A program made the translations under genes and the position numbers. Positions 8,573 through 18,327 of a stretch of 64,000 nt of DNA are shown in pieces. This DNA is from CAWHOW01 sp963831005 (GTDB taxonomy: Bacteria > Bacteroidota > Bacteroidia > Bacteroidales > CG2-30-32-10): positions 62,001 to 126,000 of the forward strand of contig CAWHOW010000017.1 of the NCBI GenBank assembly GCA_963831005.1, written 5' to 3'. Numbering within the stretch: the first letter of the stretch is position 1; each line of letters opens with the position of its first letter. The notes under the pieces are model-generated. The model did no database searches, was not told where the DNA came from, and saw only the letters and a list, made by a program, of their open reading frames with translations.

Positions 8573-8950
8573 CTATTGAAATACAACGTTGTTAAAATAT
8601 GCTCTTGCTACACGGGCATTTCCAACGCCTATTTTGGTGCTGTCGCTCCTGGAACTGTTTTTCTGCACCACATTATCATGGCTTTCACCCAATGCGAAAA
8701 ATGAAGAATCAACATTCAGCGCATTGACATTATAACCGTAAGTATGAATATCAACGCCATCATTATTAAGCACGGTATAAAAAACCCTTACGGTTCCTTT
8801 TACCCACGTAAGGGCTAAAGGCGAAGAATCCTGTTTCATGCTGTCGATCCTGATTGAAGCATTATATTTATATTCTATCTTCTTTTTCTGGCATCCAAGT
8901 GCAAGAACAAAGAGGATAACAATGCCTGCAAACAATAAATTTCTCTTCAT
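8573..8950 (-). CDS. Small lipoprotein of unknown function
   Basis: The start is set at the second methionine (MKRNLLFAGI), giving 125 aa, because the signal peptide is then of normal length. It ends in a lipobox LALGC with Cys at about residue 20, so the protein is probably lipidated and anchored. The mature ~105 residues contain a conserved-looking beta pattern (TWVKGTVRVFYTVLNNDG) but no domain I recognise. A terminator follows. It is a monocistronic minus-strand gene between a repeat array and a REP-like palindrome. Confidence 0.7.
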   Translation of the reverse strand: MKRNLLFAGIVILFVLALGCQKKKIEYKYNASIRIDSMKQDSSPLALTWVKGTVRVFYTVLNNDGVDIHTYGYNVNALNVDSSFFALGESHDNVVQKNSSRSDSTKIGVGNARVARAYFNNVVFQ

Positions 8951-9095
8951 ATTTATCAATAAATGATTTATAATCAGAAACCAAAGATATAAAAAATATT
9001 CTATCCAAGTAAAAGGAACAATATTTATACGAAAATAATATCTAATGGTTCTATCATAAAAAACAATGCTATAACAAAATTATTCTTTCCATCCA

Positions 9096-9161
9096 GATTG
9101 CTTCAGCCTCCTTTGTCGGCCTCGCAATGACGTCATTGCGAGGAGGAACGACGAAGCAATC
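9096..9161. repeat. REP-like palindrome (GATTGCTTC...GAAGCAATC)
   Basis: The 66-bp imperfect palindrome has arms GATTGCTTC and GAAGCAATC at the outside and CGCAATGACG/TCATTGCG at the centre. Such 'CGTCATTGCGAGG...GAAGCAATC' palindromes are dispersed in many bacterial genomes. The same half-element occurs in the reverse arrangement inside the restriction-modification gene at 38980-39049. Confidence 0.8.
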
Positions 9162-9189
9162 TATGTATCATTGTATTCTTAACTAAATA

Positions 9190-10572
9190 TTATATCATTT
9201 TCTTAGGATCCACCCACTGCGTGAACTCCTCATCTGTAACCAGTTTAAGCCCAATAGCAGCCTGCCTTAGCGTGATATTTTCCTTATGCGCTTTCTTTGC
9301 AATCTTTGCAGCATTTTCGTAACCTATATGAGTATTTAAGGCAGTAACAAGCATCAGCGAATTCTCAAGATTATTTTTTATAGTTGAAATGTTTGCTTCT
9401 ATACCTTTTGCGCAATTCTCGTTGAAGGAGCGGCAGGCATCACCAATCAGTCGGGCTGCCATCAGAAGATTGAAAATTATTACCGGCTTAAATACATTTA
9501 ACTCGAAATGCCCCTGCATAGCACCAATATTGATAGCGGCATCATTACCTATAACCTGTGCAGCAACCATTGTCAATGCTTCACACTGTGTGGGATTAAC
9601 CTTACCAGGCATAATAGATGAACCGGGTTCATTCTCCGGTAAATTTAATTCCCCAATTCCGCATCGGGGGCCTGAGCCAAGTAAACGAATATCGTTGGCA
9701 ATTTTCATCAGGCTTACCGCCACAGTTTTTAATGCGCCCGAAGTTTCAACCATGGCATCATGAGCTGCCAGCGATTCGAATTTATTTGGAGCAGTAACAA
9801 AAGGAAGGCACGTTAGTTCTGATATTTTCATTGCCACCAGCGGGGCATATCCCTTAGGTGCGTTTATCCCTGTCCCCACAGCAGTACCGCCAAGAGCCAA
9901 TTCCGAAAGATGTTCAAGGGTATGCTCTATAGCTTTAATTCCATGATCAAGCATAGAAACATAGCCCGAAAACTCTTGTCCCAATGTTAAAGGAGTTGCA
10001 TCCATCAGGTGCGTACGCCCTATCTTCACTATATTTTTAAATTCTTCCGATTTCTTTGCAAGCGTATTGCGAAGTTCTTTTATGCCGGGGATAGTGATCT
10101 CTGCTATCATTTTAAAAGCAGCTATACTCATTGCTGTAGGAAAAGTATCGTTTGATGATTGCGATTTATTCACATCATCATTAGGATGGATGAATGTTTT
10201 GCCTTCGCCAAGCTTTCCGCCTCTCAGCACTTCAGCACGGTTGGCGATCACTTCATTCACATTCATGTTTGTCTGTGTCCCTGAGCCTGTTTGCCACACC
10301 ACTAAAGGGAATTCATCAGCCAGTTTTCCTTCCATTATTTCATCGCACACCTGTGAAATAATTTCGCACTTTTCTTTAGGAAGTACACCTAATTCAACAT
10401 TAGTGATAGCAGCAGCTTTTTTTAATATGGCAAATGCAAGGATAATTTCAGCGGGCATCAGTTGCCCACCGATCTTAAAATTATCTTTCGACCTTTGAGT
10501 TTGAGCGCCCCAGTATTTATCGGCAGGAACAGCCACAGAACCCATGGTGTCTTTTTCAATACGTGTTTTCAT
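9190..10572 (-). CDS. fumC: Fumarate hydratase, class II
   Basis: This 460-aa, iron-independent TCA-cycle enzyme interconverts fumarate and malate. The signature GSSIMPGKVNPTQCEA carries the catalytic serine at residue 318. The substrate-binding segments SGTQTNMNVNEV (near 100) and SSNDTFPTAM (near 140) and TGINAPKGYAP are all present. Length and order are those of FumC/aspartase-type lyases, and the QTQRSKDNFKIGG start region is FumC-like, not aspartase-like. A class I fumarase lies directly upstream on the same strand, so two unrelated fumarases are adjacent. Confidence 0.95.
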   Translation of the reverse strand: MKTRIEKDTMGSVAVPADKYWGAQTQRSKDNFKIGGQLMPAEIILAFAILKKAAAITNVELGVLPKEKCEIISQVCDEIMEGKLADEFPLVVWQTGSGTQTNMNVNEVIANRAEVLRGGKLGEGKTFIHPNDDVNKSQSSNDTFPTAMSIAAFKMIAEITIPGIKELRNTLAKKSEEFKNIVKIGRTHLMDATPLTLGQEFSGYVSMLDHGIKAIEHTLEHLSELALGGTAVGTGINAPKGYAPLVAMKISELTCLPFVTAPNKFESLAAHDAMVETSGALKTVAVSLMKIANDIRLLGSGPRCGIGELNLPENEPGSSIMPGKVNPTQCEALTMVAAQVIGNDAAINIGAMQGHFELNVFKPVIIFNLLMAARLIGDACRSFNENCAKGIEANISTIKNNLENSLMLVTALNTHIGYENAAKIAKKAHKENITLRQAAIGLKLVTDEEFTQWVDPKKMI

Positions 10573-10579
10573 GATAGTG

Positions 10580-10609
10580 GTATAAAGATATAGGGTATAA
10601 AGGTATAGG
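10580..10609. repeat. Two 15-bp direct repeats upstream of fumC
   Basis: GTATAAAGATATAGG and GTATAAAGGTATAGG lie in tandem eight bases upstream of the fumC start codon and could act on its translation or transcription. A partial third unit (GTATGCAGG) follows at 10610. Confidence 0.45.
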
Positions 10610-10656
10610 GTATGCAGGATTTCCTTATACCATATACCTCTATTCCTTATTATAAA

Positions 10657-12268
10657 CTACTTATTGTATTCATCAAAAAAATCATTTCCCTTATCATCTG
10701 TAATGATGAATGCCGGCATATTTTCCACTCTTATTTTTCTGATTGCCTCCATTCCCAGGTCTTCAAAATCAACCATCTCAACCGATTTGATATTTTCAGC
10801 AGCAAGCACCGCAGCCGGTCCACCTATAGAACCAAGATAGAAACCACCATATTTCTTACAGGAGTCAATCACAGCCCTGGTACGGTTTCCTTTTGCCACC
10901 ATGATCAATGATCCTCCAAGACTTTGAAGAAGGTTCACATACATATCCATTCTCCCGGCTGTTGTCGGCCCAAAGCTTCCTGATGGCATTCCTTTCGGGG
11001 TTTTTGCCGGCCCTGCGTAATAAATGGGGTGGTTCTTAAAATATTCAGGCAGGGGCTTTCCTTCATCTATCAGTTTTTTTATCTGCGCATGAGCAATATC
11101 TCTTGCAACTATTAGCGTACCTGTTAAACTCAACCTTGTCTTCACAGGATATTTGGTCAGTTCTGCCAGAACTTCTTTCATTGGTTTATCAAGATCAATC
11201 TCAACTGGTTTTTCTAGTTGTGGTGCTTTTGCAGGAAGAAAGCGGGCAGGATTCTTTTCAAGTTCTTCAAGGAATATACCTTTTTCATTTATATGTGCTT
11301 TAATATTCCTGTCGGCACTGCAGCTAACACCCAGTCCAACCGGACAAGAAGCAGCATGACGGGGAAGCCTGATAACCCTTACATCATGAACAAAATATTT
11401 ACCTCCATACTGAGCTCCCACGCCATAATTCTGACATATCTTTTCAATCTTCTTTTCCCATTCAATGTCTCTGAATGCTCGTCCGCTGGCGTTTCCGTTT
11501 GTTGGAAGATGATCAAGATAACCAGCTGATGCTTCCTTCACAGTTTTTAATGTCGCCTCGGGCAGAGGTCCCTCCAATTACAAGTGCAAGATGATAAGGA
11601 GGACATGCAGAAGTGCCAAGCTCTTTTATTTTCTCTTTTACAAATTTAATCAGCGACTCTTCATTCAACAATGACTTAGTTTGCTGATAAAGGAAAGTCT
11701 TATTTGCCGAACCTCCACCCTTTGTAATGAAAAGGAAGTCATACGAATTTCCTTCTTTAGAGTAGATGTCAATCTGTGCAGGCAGGTTAGTACCTGAATT
11801 TTTTTCTTCAAACATTGTATAAGGAACCACTTGCGAATACCTTAGGTTTTTCTCATTATAGGTAGTATAAATTCCCCTTGAAAGAAATTCCGCATCGTTA
11901 GCGCCTGTCCAAACCTGTTCACCTTTTTTGCCTATTACAATGGCAGTTCCCGTGTCCTGACACCAGGGAAGTTCTCCTTTTGCTGAAACAACAGTGTTCT
12001 GTAACATCACATGAGCAACATACTTATCATTATCTGTCGCTTCAGGATCGCTCAGTATCTTTGCGCACTTTTCAAGATGTGACATGCGGAGGAAAAAGGA
12101 AATATCAAAAATAGCTTCTTTCGCCAGAAGTTCCAATCCTTTCGGATCGACTTTGAGTATCTTTCTTCCTCCTGCTTCAATTACCTGAACATAGTCTTTG
12201 GTGAGTAGCCTGTAAGTAGTAGTATCCTTCTCAATCTGATAAGGCTTTTCATAAATAAAATCTGCCAT
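10657..12268 (-). CDS. fumA: Fumarate hydratase, class I (Fe-S), frameshifted
   Basis: This is an oxygen-sensitive [4Fe-4S] fumarase, about 535 aa when repaired. The N-terminal frame (12268 to ~11563) carries the cluster-ligand candidate Cys103 in LPWCQDTGTA and reaches YHLALVIGGTSA. The C-terminal frame continues EATLKTVKEASAGYLDHLP and holds AASCPVGLGVS and GSFGPTTAGRMD. The join needs removal of one base in the GGG run at 11560-11562 (CCC on the coding strand). With fumC next door, the cell would still have one fumarase if the lesion is real; an assembly indel is the simpler explanation. Confidence 0.85.
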
Positions 12269-12316
12269 ATTGTTAACGTTTGTTAGTTAATAGAATAAAA
12301 TCTGATATTATATATT

Positions 12317-12658
12317 TCACATAATTTCTTCAACTCTTTCAGGCGGTCGGCAAAGCAATGCTTTATTGTTCTTCACAACAATTGGTCGTTCAATAAGCAC
12401 AGGGTTTTCGTGCAAAATCTGTATCCATTCCTCATCAGTGAAATTCTTCCCCTTAAATTTTTCCTTGAACAACTTTTCGCTGGTCCTCACTATTTGCAGA
12501 GGTTTCAGGTTAAGCTTCGAGAGCAAAAGTTTCAGTTCTTTTACCGTTGGAATTTTCTTTAAATATTCTATCACCTCAATTTCATTGGCAGACTTTCGTA
12601 TTTCTTCCAATACTTTCCGGCTAATTTTGCATCGCGGATTATGATAGATCTGTAGCAT
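12317..12658 (-). CDS. arsC: ArsC-family glutaredoxin-like reductase
   Basis: This 113-aa thioredoxin-fold protein of the ArsC/YfgD family has the active-site cysteine in the N-terminal YHNPRCKIS (Cys10). LLSKLNLKPLQIVRTSEKLFKE and a C-terminal RPIVVKNNKALLCRPPE follow, as in glutaredoxin-coupled arsenate reductases. No ars operon is around it, so it may serve a general thiol role; ArsC is a family call only. It is apparently separate from the fumarase and prfB genes. Confidence 0.82.
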   Translation of the reverse strand: MLQIYHNPRCKISRKVLEEIRKSANEIEVIEYLKKIPTVKELKLLLSKLNLKPLQIVRTSEKLFKEKFKGKNFTDEEWIQILHENPVLIERPIVVKNNKALLCRPPERVEEIM

Positions 12659-12783
12659 GTTGTTATAAATATTAACATGCTAATTTACATTATTTGTAAA
12701 TTCGATTACAAGAAAGTGTAAAATATTTTTTGCCGATATGAAAACATGACAATAATCATGTTTCAAGATATTCAAAAAAGAAA

Positions 12784-13873
12784 TTATCTCTTTCCGAATT
12801 CCATCAGGTAGGCTTTAATAAACTCATCAAGCCCGCCATCCATCACCGATTGTACATTTGAAGTTTCAACTCCTGTACGTACATCTTTTACCAGTTTATA
12901 TGGATGCATCACATAATTGCGTATTTGCGAACCCCATTCTATTTTCTTTTTGTTGCCTTCAATTTCAGCAAGCGATTCCCTCTTTTTGCGCAATTCAATT
13001 TCATACAATTGCGATTTAAGCATCTGTAGGGCTTTTTCACGGTTCTGCAACTGTGAGCGCGTAACCTGACATTCGATAATAATACCTGTAGGGGCATGTC
13101 TCAAGCGGACAGCTGTTTCAACTTTATTTACATTCTGTCCACCCGGACCTGAAGAACGGTATGTATCCCAGCTTATATCAGCCGGATTGATTTCTATATT
13201 AATATTTTCATCAATTATTGGATAGGCAAAAATGGAAGCAAAGGAAGTATGTCTTTTATTTGCCGAATCAAAGGGTGAAAGGCGTACAAGCCTATGTACT
13301 CCGCTCTCACCTTTAAGGTAACCATAGGCATAGTCGCCCTCAATTTCAATCGAAGCCGATTTGATTCCAGCCACATCACCTTCCTGTGTATCGAGTACAT
13401 TTATCTTGAAATTATTTCTTTCGCCATAGCGGATATACATGCGCATCAGCATTTCGGCCCAGTCCTGGCTTTCGGTGCCTCCTGCTCCCGAATTGATATT
13501 TAGTATGGCGCCCAGCTTATCTTCTTCGCCGCTCAGCATATTGCGAAATTCAAGATCCTCAATAAACTTGAATGTTTGCTGGTACTGCGTATCAAGTTCC
13601 TGCTCGGTAGTATCACCGGCGTTGTAGAAATCCAAAACCACCTGAAAATCGTCAACACTGCTTTTTGCAATAGCAAAAGCATTGGTCCAGCTTTTCTTTT
13701 CCTGTATGGTTTTCAGTATTTTTTCGGCGCCTTTCGGGTCGTTCCAGAAATCGGGGGTAATGGTGATCTTTTCTTCCTCTTCAATCAGGGCAAGCTTATT
13801 ATCAATGTCAAAGGAACCTCCTTAAGGCATCGAGCCTTTTAGTGAGGTCTTTCAGTTGTTCCGAAGTTACCAT
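12784..13873 (-). CDS. prfB: Peptide chain release factor 2, with programmed +1 frameshift
   Basis: The complete gene starts at the ATG at 13873. Twenty-one codons are read to an in-frame TGA at 13808-13810, then the ribosome slips +1 on CTT-TGA-C and reads on to 12784, giving 362 aa, the normal RF2 length. The catalytic SGPGGQNVNK motif is near residue 240. RF2 releases peptides at UGA and UAA. The in-frame UGA lets RF2 regulate its own synthesis. The downstream frame alone (from 13641) would lack the N-terminal helices. Confidence 0.95.
13807..13822 (-). promoter_or_regulatory. prfB programmed frameshift site with internal Shine-Dalgarno
   Basis: On the coding strand AGGAGG (13817-13822) lies three bases before the slippery CTTTGAC (13807-13813), the same arrangement as in E. 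coli prfB. The SD-anti-SD contact promotes slippage when RF2 is scarce. Confidence 0.93.
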
Positions 13874-13920
13874 TGGTTTTTATTTTGAATGGCAAAGGTA
13901 CAAATTAACAGTATCTAATC

Positions 13921-14403
13921 TCAAAAATCATATTTATTCTTCAGCAAATCCCGCACAAGTTCACTTTCAAATCCCCGAGATATACAATAAGTAGCGATTT
14001 TGTTGACTTTTTTAAAAAGGTTGGTTTCTTTAATTTCTTTGGCTTTTTTATCAATAATAGCTTTCAGCGCTTTAAGGTATTCCCGTTCATCAATTTCCTT
14101 CATCGCCTTGCGGATGCAGTAATCTGTAATTTTCCTTGCTTTAAGCTCGTTCTTTATTTTAACCCTGCCCCACTTCTTAATCCTGAACTTCCCGCCAGCA
14201 AATGTCTTGGCAAACCGCTCTTCATTAATAAACCCATCGGAAATTAACTGCGCTATTACAGCCTCAACATCATCTAGGTGCAGCCCCCATGAAAAAATCT
14301 TATCACGAACTTCCTGCTGGCAACGTTCCTGATAAGCGCAATATTCACCAGCTTTCTTAAATGCCTGATCTTTGGTATAAATTTTTCTTCGCTTTTCTTC
14401 CAT
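13921..14403 (-). CDS. recX: Regulatory protein RecX
   Basis: This 160-aa helical-repeat protein binds RecA filaments and limits their activity. The N-terminal repeat ending ...CQQEVRDKIFSWG and the motif LISDGFINEERFAKTFAGGKFRIKKWG are characteristic of RecX, followed by further three-helix repeats. It is encoded 18 bp downstream of the RNase G/E gene on the same strand and 47 bp before prfB, so a shared transcript is likely. recA is not nearby. Confidence 0.9.
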   Translation of the reverse strand: MEEKRRKIYTKDQAFKKAGEYCAYQERCQQEVRDKIFSWGLHLDDVEAVIAQLISDGFINEERFAKTFAGGKFRIKKWGRVKIKNELKARKITDYCIRKAMKEIDEREYLKALKAIIDKKAKEIKETNLFKKVNKIATYCISRGFESELVRDLLKNKYDF

Positions 14404-14421
14404 TGCGAAAGGGAGATTTTG

Positions 14422-15972
14422 CTAAAGCTTTATCTCTTCGTCTTCTTTATTGAAGAAATGATATTCCAGGAAATGATAGGAGGACATGGGAACAATATGA
14501 ACCCATTTCCTGAATTTTAAAAACCATTTGAACCTGATAGAGATAATCCCCTTGGTAAGATATGCAAATATATAAGGATGTATGCACATCTTCAGGTATT
14601 TCTCATTTTGCCTTTGAAGCAGATATTTGATATTGCTTTCAATATCATCAGTTAAAATGATGCTCGCTTTGATTTCACCTGAGCCATCGCAAACAGGGCA
14701 TTTCTCCACTGTTTCAATATTCATTTCCGGACGGACTCTTTGCCGTGTTATCTGTACAAGCCCGAATTTACTTGGGGGAAGTATTGTATGTTTGGCGCGA
14801 TCGTTACTCATTTCATCCTTCAGCTTCTCATAGAGTTTTCTCCTGTTCAATCCATTATGTAGGTCTATGAAATCAATTACAATTATACCTCCCATATCCC
14901 TCAACCTTAGTTGTCTTGCAACTTCAGTGGCAGCTTCAAGGTTCACTTCAAGCGCATTTTGCTCCTGGTTGTTTTCCGAATTCGAACGATGGCCACTGTT
15001 TACATCAATTACATGAAGTGCTTCAGTATGTTCAATGATAAGGTAAGCCCCGCTTCTGAAAGAAACATTCTTCCCGAAAGAAGTCTTTATTTGTTTCTCG
15101 ATCCCAAAATGCTCAAATATAGGAACTTTACCCTTATACAACTTTACAATATCCTGTAAATCTGGCGATATAGTATGCACATAATTCTTAATCTCCTCAA
15201 AAAGCCGCGAATCATTAACATGTATGCTGTTAAAGGATGAATTCAACAAATCTCTGAGAATGGCAGAAGTACGGCTAAGTTCTCCAATAATCTTCATCGG
15301 GGCTTTTGCCGATTGCAACGCTCCGATTAAAGTTTCCCATTTCTTCACTAGGTCCCGCATGTCGGCATCCAGTTCTGCAACCATTTTATTTTCGGCAACA
15401 GTGCGTACAATAACTCCGAAGTTTTTAGGTTTAATACTTAGAGCCAATCTTTTTAGTCTGCTTCTTTCTTCCGGACTTTTAATTTTCTGTGAAACAGAAA
15501 CTTTATCAGAGAAAGGAACAAGTACCATGTATCTTCCTGCAAACGACAATTCTGAACTTACTCTTGGCCCTTTGGTTGAAATTGGCTCTTTCGCAACTTG
15601 CACCAATACTTGCTGGTTAGAACTAAGAACGCTGGTAATTTTACCGGTCTTTTCTATATCTTTTTCCTGATGAAAATCTTCCAGTGTAGGTTTTTGCAAC
15701 TTACTTGTCATTGCAAACTTGGTAAGCTTATTTAAAGATAATACCTGGTTACCTAAATCAAGATAATGTAGGAAAGCATCCTTTTCGTAGCCAACATCAA
15801 TAAATGCTGCATTTAGTCCTGGAATTACTTTTTTTACTTTTCCCAGATAAATATCACCCACAGCATAATTCTTGCCGCTAGTGTCTTTATTAATCTCAAC
15901 AAGGCGCTTATCCTCAAGTAATGCTATAACGACTTCTAGCTGATTAGCGTCTATGATTAATTCTTTATTCAA
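14422..15972 (-). CDS. rng: Ribonuclease G/E family protein
   Basis: This 516-aa endoribonuclease for rRNA processing and mRNA decay has an N-terminal S1 region (GDIYLGKVKKVIPGLNAAFIDVG). The catalytic DNase I-like part has GAYLIIEHTEALHVIDVNSG and GGIIVIDFIDL, whose aspartates bind Mg. The zinc-link CPVCDGSG is near residue 425. There is no long disordered scaffold tail, so it resembles RNase G more than E. coli RNase E. It is upstream of recX and downstream of a strong hairpin and the 29-aa gene. Confidence 0.92.
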   Translation of the reverse strand: MNKELIIDANQLEVVIALLEDKRLVEINKDTSGKNYAVGDIYLGKVKKVIPGLNAAFIDVGYEKDAFLHYLDLGNQVLSLNKLTKFAMTSKLQKPTLEDFHQEKDIEKTGKITSVLSSNQQVLVQVAKEPISTKGPRVSSELSFAGRYMVLVPFSDKVSVSQKIKSPEERSRLKRLALSIKPKNFGVIVRTVAENKMVAELDADMRDLVKKWETLIGALQSAKAPMKIIGELSRTSAILRDLLNSSFNSIHVNDSRLFEEIKNYVHTISPDLQDIVKLYKGKVPIFEHFGIEKQIKTSFGKNVSFRSGAYLIIEHTEALHVIDVNSGHRSNSENNQEQNALEVNLEAATEVARQLRLRDMGGIIVIDFIDLHNGLNRRKLYEKLKDEMSNDRAKHTILPPSKFGLVQITRQRVRPEMNIETVEKCPVCDGSGEIKASIILTDDIESNIKYLLQRQNEKYLKMCIHPYIFAYLTKGIISIRFKWFLKFRKWVHIVPMSSYHFLEYHFFNKEDEEIKL

Positions 15973-16049
15973 AATAATTAGATTTAAGTAAAATGATCTC
16001 CCTTCAGGACGTAAATATCACGAAGTAGAACAAATTGGCTGTAAAGCCA

Positions 16050-16087
16050 AATAATAACATGATGCTATGCGGCATCATGTTATTATT
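16050..16087. terminator. Perfect 16-bp stem hairpin
   Basis: AATAATAACATGATGC and its exact complement flank a 6-base loop. It lies between the 29-aa basic gene and the RNase G/E gene on the minus strand, where it could end the upstream transcript or shape the downstream leader. The U-run is weak, so the terminator call is tentative. Confidence 0.5.
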
Positions 16088-16126
16088 ATTTGAGGAAACA
16101 TGTTAACGTAATAATAAGAAAAAGGA

Positions 16127-16216
16127 TTATTTCTTCTTATGCCTGTTTTTTCTAAGACGTTTTTTACGTTTATGGGTCGCCATTTTGTGTCTTTTTCTCT
16201 TTTTTCCGCTTGGCAT
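16127..16216 (-). CDS. 29-aa very basic AURKAIP1/COX24-type small protein
   Basis: A short reading frame of 29 codons begins MPSGKKRKRHKM and continues with K/R/H-rich sequence to its stop at 16127-16129. This matches the Bacteroidota family annotated as 'AURKAIP1/COX24 domain-containing protein', related to a mitochondrial small-subunit ribosomal protein, so a ribosomal role is likely. It lies 42 bp downstream of the HU gene. Because it is so short, gene callers often miss it. Recognition is from its distinctive sequence. Confidence 0.85.
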   Translation of the reverse strand: MPSGKKRKRHKMATHKRKKRLRKNRHKKK

Positions 16217-16258
16217 AGAAAACCTTTTTAGTAATTATACAATAAGTTTTTGTGAAAT

Positions 16259-16543
16259 TTATTTTACGTGTTTCTTCACTTCGTTAACAAATGTCTTAGC
16301 CGGTTTAAATGCGGGGATTTTATGAGCAGGAATGATTATAGTAGTGTTCTTCGAAATATTTCTTCCTGTTTTTTCTGCGCGTTTCTTCACAATAAAGCTA
16401 CCAAAACCTCTTAAATAAACATTTTCTCCTTTTGCTAATGATGCCTTAACTGCATTCATGAATGATTCAACTGTTGCCTGAACTGCAACTTTTTCAACTC
16501 CCGTTTTAGTAGCGATTCCTGCTACAATTTCTGCTTTTGTCAT
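16259..16543 (-). CDS. hup: HU-family DNA-binding protein
   Basis: This 94-aa histone-like protein starts MTKAEIVAGIATKTG. The DNA-binding arm region is GFGSFIVKKRAEKTGRN, followed by IPAHKIPAFKPAKTF, the conserved proline-tipped beta arm that bends DNA. Length and order are standard for HU/IHF. A strong TATCTTTG promoter match lies about 50 bp upstream. The downstream 29-aa gene may be co-transcribed. Confidence 0.95.
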   Translation of the reverse strand: MTKAEIVAGIATKTGVEKVAVQATVESFMNAVKASLAKGENVYLRGFGSFIVKKRAEKTGRNISKNTTIIIPAHKIPAFKPAKTFVNEVKKHVK

Positions 16544-16591
16544 AAATTAAGTATTTTAAAATTTTAATATTTATTATATTAATTGGGGGTG

Positions 16592-16599
16592 CAAAGATA
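16592..16599 (-). promoter_or_regulatory. Candidate promoter of the HU gene (TATCTTTG)
   Basis: On the minus strand TATCTTTGC fits the Bacteroidota -7 consensus TAnnTTTG closely, 49 bp upstream of the HU start. A -33 TTG is not evident. Confidence 0.6.
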
Positions 16600-16681
16600 T
16601 GTTTTTTTTATTCGATAGGAAAAAAATTATAAATTATTTTTTTTATAATTCATTCAATATAAATTTGTTTTACATTTGAAA

Positions 16682-17753
16682 ATGAACTTTTCATCCCAAA
16701 TAATCAAATGGTATAAGGAGAATAAACGGGATTTACCCTGGCGCGAAACCCACGACCCATATAAAATTTGGCTTTCTGAAATCATTCTTCAACAAACTAG
16801 AGTAGAGCAGGGATTAAGCTACTATCGTGATTTTGTTCAATCCTTTCCAACCATTCAGTCGCTGGCAAAAGCTTCTGAAGACAAAATTATGAAGAAATGG
16901 CAGGGCTTGGGTTATTATTCTCGTGCCCGAAATATGCATTCTACTGCAAAATTCATTGTTAAAGAGTTCAAAGGAATATTTCCTGATGACTTCATTCTTT
17001 TAAAAAAGCTTAAAGGAATTGGTGATTACACAGCCGCTGCTATTACATCCTTTGCCTTTAACAAACCTGATGCAGTTGTTGATGGAAATGTATTAAGAGT
17101 TATTTCACGAATATTTGGGGTAAAACAATCTGTAGATTTACCTGAAACCAAAAGAAAAATCAACAAAATCGTTTCTGAACTTATTTCAACTAAGGTGCCA
17201 GGGAATATTCAATCAGGCAATTATGGAATTCGGGGCACTGCAATGCGTTCCGCAAGAGCCAAAATGCAAAGACTGTTGCATGAATTATTTCTGCTTTGCA
17301 TTTGAAAAGAATTTAGTACATCAACTTCCTCTAAAAAACAAAAAGAATCCGGTAAAAATCAGATATTTAAATTACCTTGTCATCAACCTATTTAAAAATA
17401 ACATAAACTATATTTATATTAGGAAGAGAACGAAACAGGATATCTGGGCAAACTTATATGACTTTCCATGTATAGAAACTAACAAACAATTCGAACCAAC
17501 AGAATTGCCATTATCTATCGAATGGGCATCTTTCTTTGGAAAAAAGAAACTTATAATAAAGAAAATTTCAGGTATTTATAAGCATCAATTGTCCCACCAA
17601 ACTCTTTATGCAGTCTTTTATGAAATAGATATAAAATCGCACTTAAAAGATAATCCTCAGAATTCTAAACCAATTGTAAAAAGTGAAATAAAAAAATATG
17701 CTGTTCCTCGCCTAATTGATAAATACTTACAATCAGTAGCTTTTACTATTTAA
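16682..17753 (+). CDS. mutY: A/G-specific adenine glycosylase, frameshifted
   Basis: MutY removes adenine mispaired with 8-oxoguanine. The ATG at 16682 is preferred over the TTG six bases earlier. Frame 1 holds DLPWRETHDPY, LQQTRVEQ, the helix-hairpin-helix LKGIGDYTAAAI and the catalytic aspartate in VVDGNVLRV. Removing one G at 17216-17217 joins ...PGNIQS to AIMEFGALQC in frame 2. Frame 2 carries the Fe-S motif C-x6-C-x2-C-x5-C and a NUDIX-like C-terminal domain. Repaired length is ~356 aa, normal for MutY. The lesion is a single base and may be an assembly error. Confidence 0.88.
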
Positions 17754-17811
17754 TAATCAGAATATATTGTAAATAATAAAATAGCAATCGAAATTGCTTT
17801 ATTTTTTTTCT

Positions 17812-17819
17812 TACTTTTG
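17812..17819 (+). promoter_or_regulatory. Candidate promoter of ssb (TACTTTTG)
   Basis: TACTTTTG fits TAnnTTTG and lies 39 bp before the ssb start. A TTG at 17794-17796 is closer than the usual -33 spacing. Confidence 0.45.
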
Positions 17820-17857
17820 AAAAGTAAACGAAAGTCAAATTAAATAAATTTAATCTT

Positions 17858-18268
17858 ATGGCGGGAGTAAACAAAGTTCTATTAATTGGAAACCTGGGGA
17901 AAGACCCTGAGGTTCGATCATTGGAAAGCGGTGCTAAAGTTGCTTCTTTCTCCCTTGCAACAACAGAGTCATACAAAAATAAAGATGGACAAAAGGTTGA
18001 TCAGACCGAATGGCATAATATTGTAATGTGGCGTGGGTTGGCTGAGGTAGCAGAAAAGTACCTTAAAAAAGGAAGCCAGATATATCTTGAGGGAAAGATA
18101 AGAAGTCGGTCCTGGGATGATAAGGAGGGAAACAAAAGATATACTACAGAGATTATTGCTGATACATTTACCATGCTTGGCTCAAAAAGAGATGAATCTT
18201 CTCAATCTGCTGCTGATCTGGAAACACCACCTGTTGCTCCCGGACAAGATGATGATCTCCCATTTTAA
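17858..18268 (+). CDS. ssb: Single-stranded DNA-binding protein
   Basis: This 136-aa OB-fold protein coats ssDNA in replication and repair. The N-terminal MAGVNKVLLIGNLGKDPEVR, the aromatic WHNIVMWRG strand and YLKKGSQIYLEGKI are standard SSB. The acidic tip DDDLPF, which recruits partner proteins, is intact at the C terminus, so the gene is complete. It follows mutY on the same strand, with its own promoter-like element and a strong terminator after it. Confidence 0.96.
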   Translation: MAGVNKVLLIGNLGKDPEVRSLESGAKVASFSLATTESYKNKDGQKVDQTEWHNIVMWRGLAEVAEKYLKKGSQIYLEGKIRSRSWDDKEGNKRYTTEIIADTFTMLGSKRDESSQSAADLETPPVAPGQDDDLPF

Positions 18269-18327
18269 TAATTAGCAAGATTTTATAGTTTTGTTGATAG
18301 TAACAAAAGAAAATTAATCATTTTTTT

